In this document: in pieces, positions 7,021 to 7,326 of the stretch | Layout of the letters: each line of letters opens with the position of its first letter | Numbering within the stretch: position 1 is the first letter of the stretch | DNA from: Chlorobiota bacterium | GTDB taxonomy: Bacteria > Bacteroidota > Bacteroidia > Bacteroidales > F082 | Assembly: GCA_030619415.1 (NCBI GenBank) | Contig: JAUXBM010000086.1 | Location: forward strand, 1-7,326 | Direction: 5' to 3' | DNA: 7,326 bases | Made by a program: the position numbers and the translations under genes | The notes under the pieces: generated by a model | Databases searched by the model: none | What the model was told of the DNA's origin: nothing | The model's input: the letters and a program-made list of their open reading frames with translations, nothing else

Positions 7021-7057
7021 ATTTTTTATTAATTTGGTAGCAAAGAGTTGACTACCA

Positions 7058-7303
7058 ATGAATGTAGATATATTGATCGAAGCCATGGAGTTGGATGGTA
7101 TTGAAGATTGGGAGGCAGCACACCGCATCGTCCAGCACTGGGATACCCCCGAAGCCAATTGGATTCATGCATATCTGCACCGCAAGGAAGGCGATACATG
7201 GAATGCCAATTACTGGTACGATCGTGCCAACCGGGTAATGCCAAATACAAAATCTTTTGAAGGTGAGGCAGAGGAGATTAAGAATTTTCTTGAGAATTTG
7301 TAA
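7058..7303 (+). CDS. Small conserved protein of unknown function (81 aa)
   Basis: ATG 7058 to TAA 7301-7303. The sequence is acidic and rich in Trp and His, with the pattern EDWEAAHRIVQ, DTPEANWIHAYLHRKEGD, NANYWYDRAN. I recall this from small uncharacterised proteins of about 80-90 aa in Proteobacteria and Bacteroidota (AHxLVQ...WIHAYLHRxEGDxxNAxYWYxRA). It has no signal peptide or membrane segment, so it is probably cytoplasmic. The periodic helical pattern suggests a compact alpha-helical, TPR-like fold, which is an inference. It starts 96 bases after trpB2, beyond a probable terminator, so it may be transcribed separately. A 7-bp inverted repeat at 7034-7040 and 7052-7058 includes the first base of its start codon. 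No function is proposed. Confidence 0.8.
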   Translation: MNVDILIEAMELDGIEDWEAAHRIVQHWDTPEANWIHAYLHRKEGDTWNANYWYDRANRVMPNTKSFEGEAEEIKNFLENL

Positions 7304-7326
7304 AATCAGCGAGCGTTGACCTAAAC

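Noticed and set aside
6985..7032. A 15-codon hydrophobic mini-ORF (MINISFFPLL...) preceded by GGAGGAG
   Set aside because: It lies on the probable trpB2 terminator, consists mostly of T-rich codons, and the purine run is better explained as the stem's 5' arm. Shine-Dalgarno sites are not used by the neighbouring genes.
1..7326. CRISPR array, tRNA or rRNA genes
   Set aside because: No regularly spaced short repeats, cloverleaf-like segments with conserved TTCRA arms, or rRNA stretches were seen on either strand.

Overview
The window looks like chromosomal DNA from a member of the Bacteroidota. Three things point there. Promoter-like sites match the phylum's TAnnTTTG -7 element, best at 5426-5433. 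The genes lack Shine-Dalgarno sequences. The content also fits: an alpha-2-macroglobulin of the bacterial type, a MltD-like transglycosylase with several LysM repeats, a DUF4837-like lipoprotein, and a RAYT-type transposase with REP-like hairpins. I cannot name a genus.

Layout, left to right. (1) 1-1646 (+): the C-terminal 547 residues of a bacterial alpha-2-macroglobulin that begins outside the window. (2) 1670-2464: a compact mobile or repeat cassette. A 53-bp direct repeat lies at each outer edge (49/53 identical), a pair of inverted REP-like hairpins lies inside these, and a minus-strand REP-associated tyrosine transposase lies in the centre. The transposase is broken by one in-frame amber codon, but its reading frame continues for 59 intact codons to the natural stop. 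(3) 2561-4297 (+): a secreted MltD-type lytic transglycosylase with three clear LysM repeats. (4) 4362-5369 (+): a DUF4837-like lipoprotein. (5) 5405-7020: a tryptophan-regulated unit. It holds a Bacteroidota-type promoter, a 20-codon leader peptide with three consecutive Trp codons, alternative RNA structures ending in a strong intrinsic terminator, then a type 2 tryptophan synthase beta chain (TrpB2) and a probable terminator. (6) 7058-7303 (+): a small conserved protein of unknown function.

The most interesting element is the leader in front of trpB2. It has every part of a classical ribosome-mediated trp attenuator: a WWW leader peptide, a 1:2 hairpin covering the Trp codons, a segment over the leader stop codon that can pair with the terminator loop and 3' arm, and an 11-bp terminator with a T6 tract. 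It controls a stand-alone trpB2, with no trpA or other trp gene in the window, in a phylum whose translation largely ignores Shine-Dalgarno pairing. The second point of interest is the REP/RAYT cassette with its apparently recent nonsense mutation.

The envelope genes (macroglobulin, transglycosylase, lipoprotein) share a strand and an outer-envelope theme. Nothing in the sequence links them functionally to trpB2.
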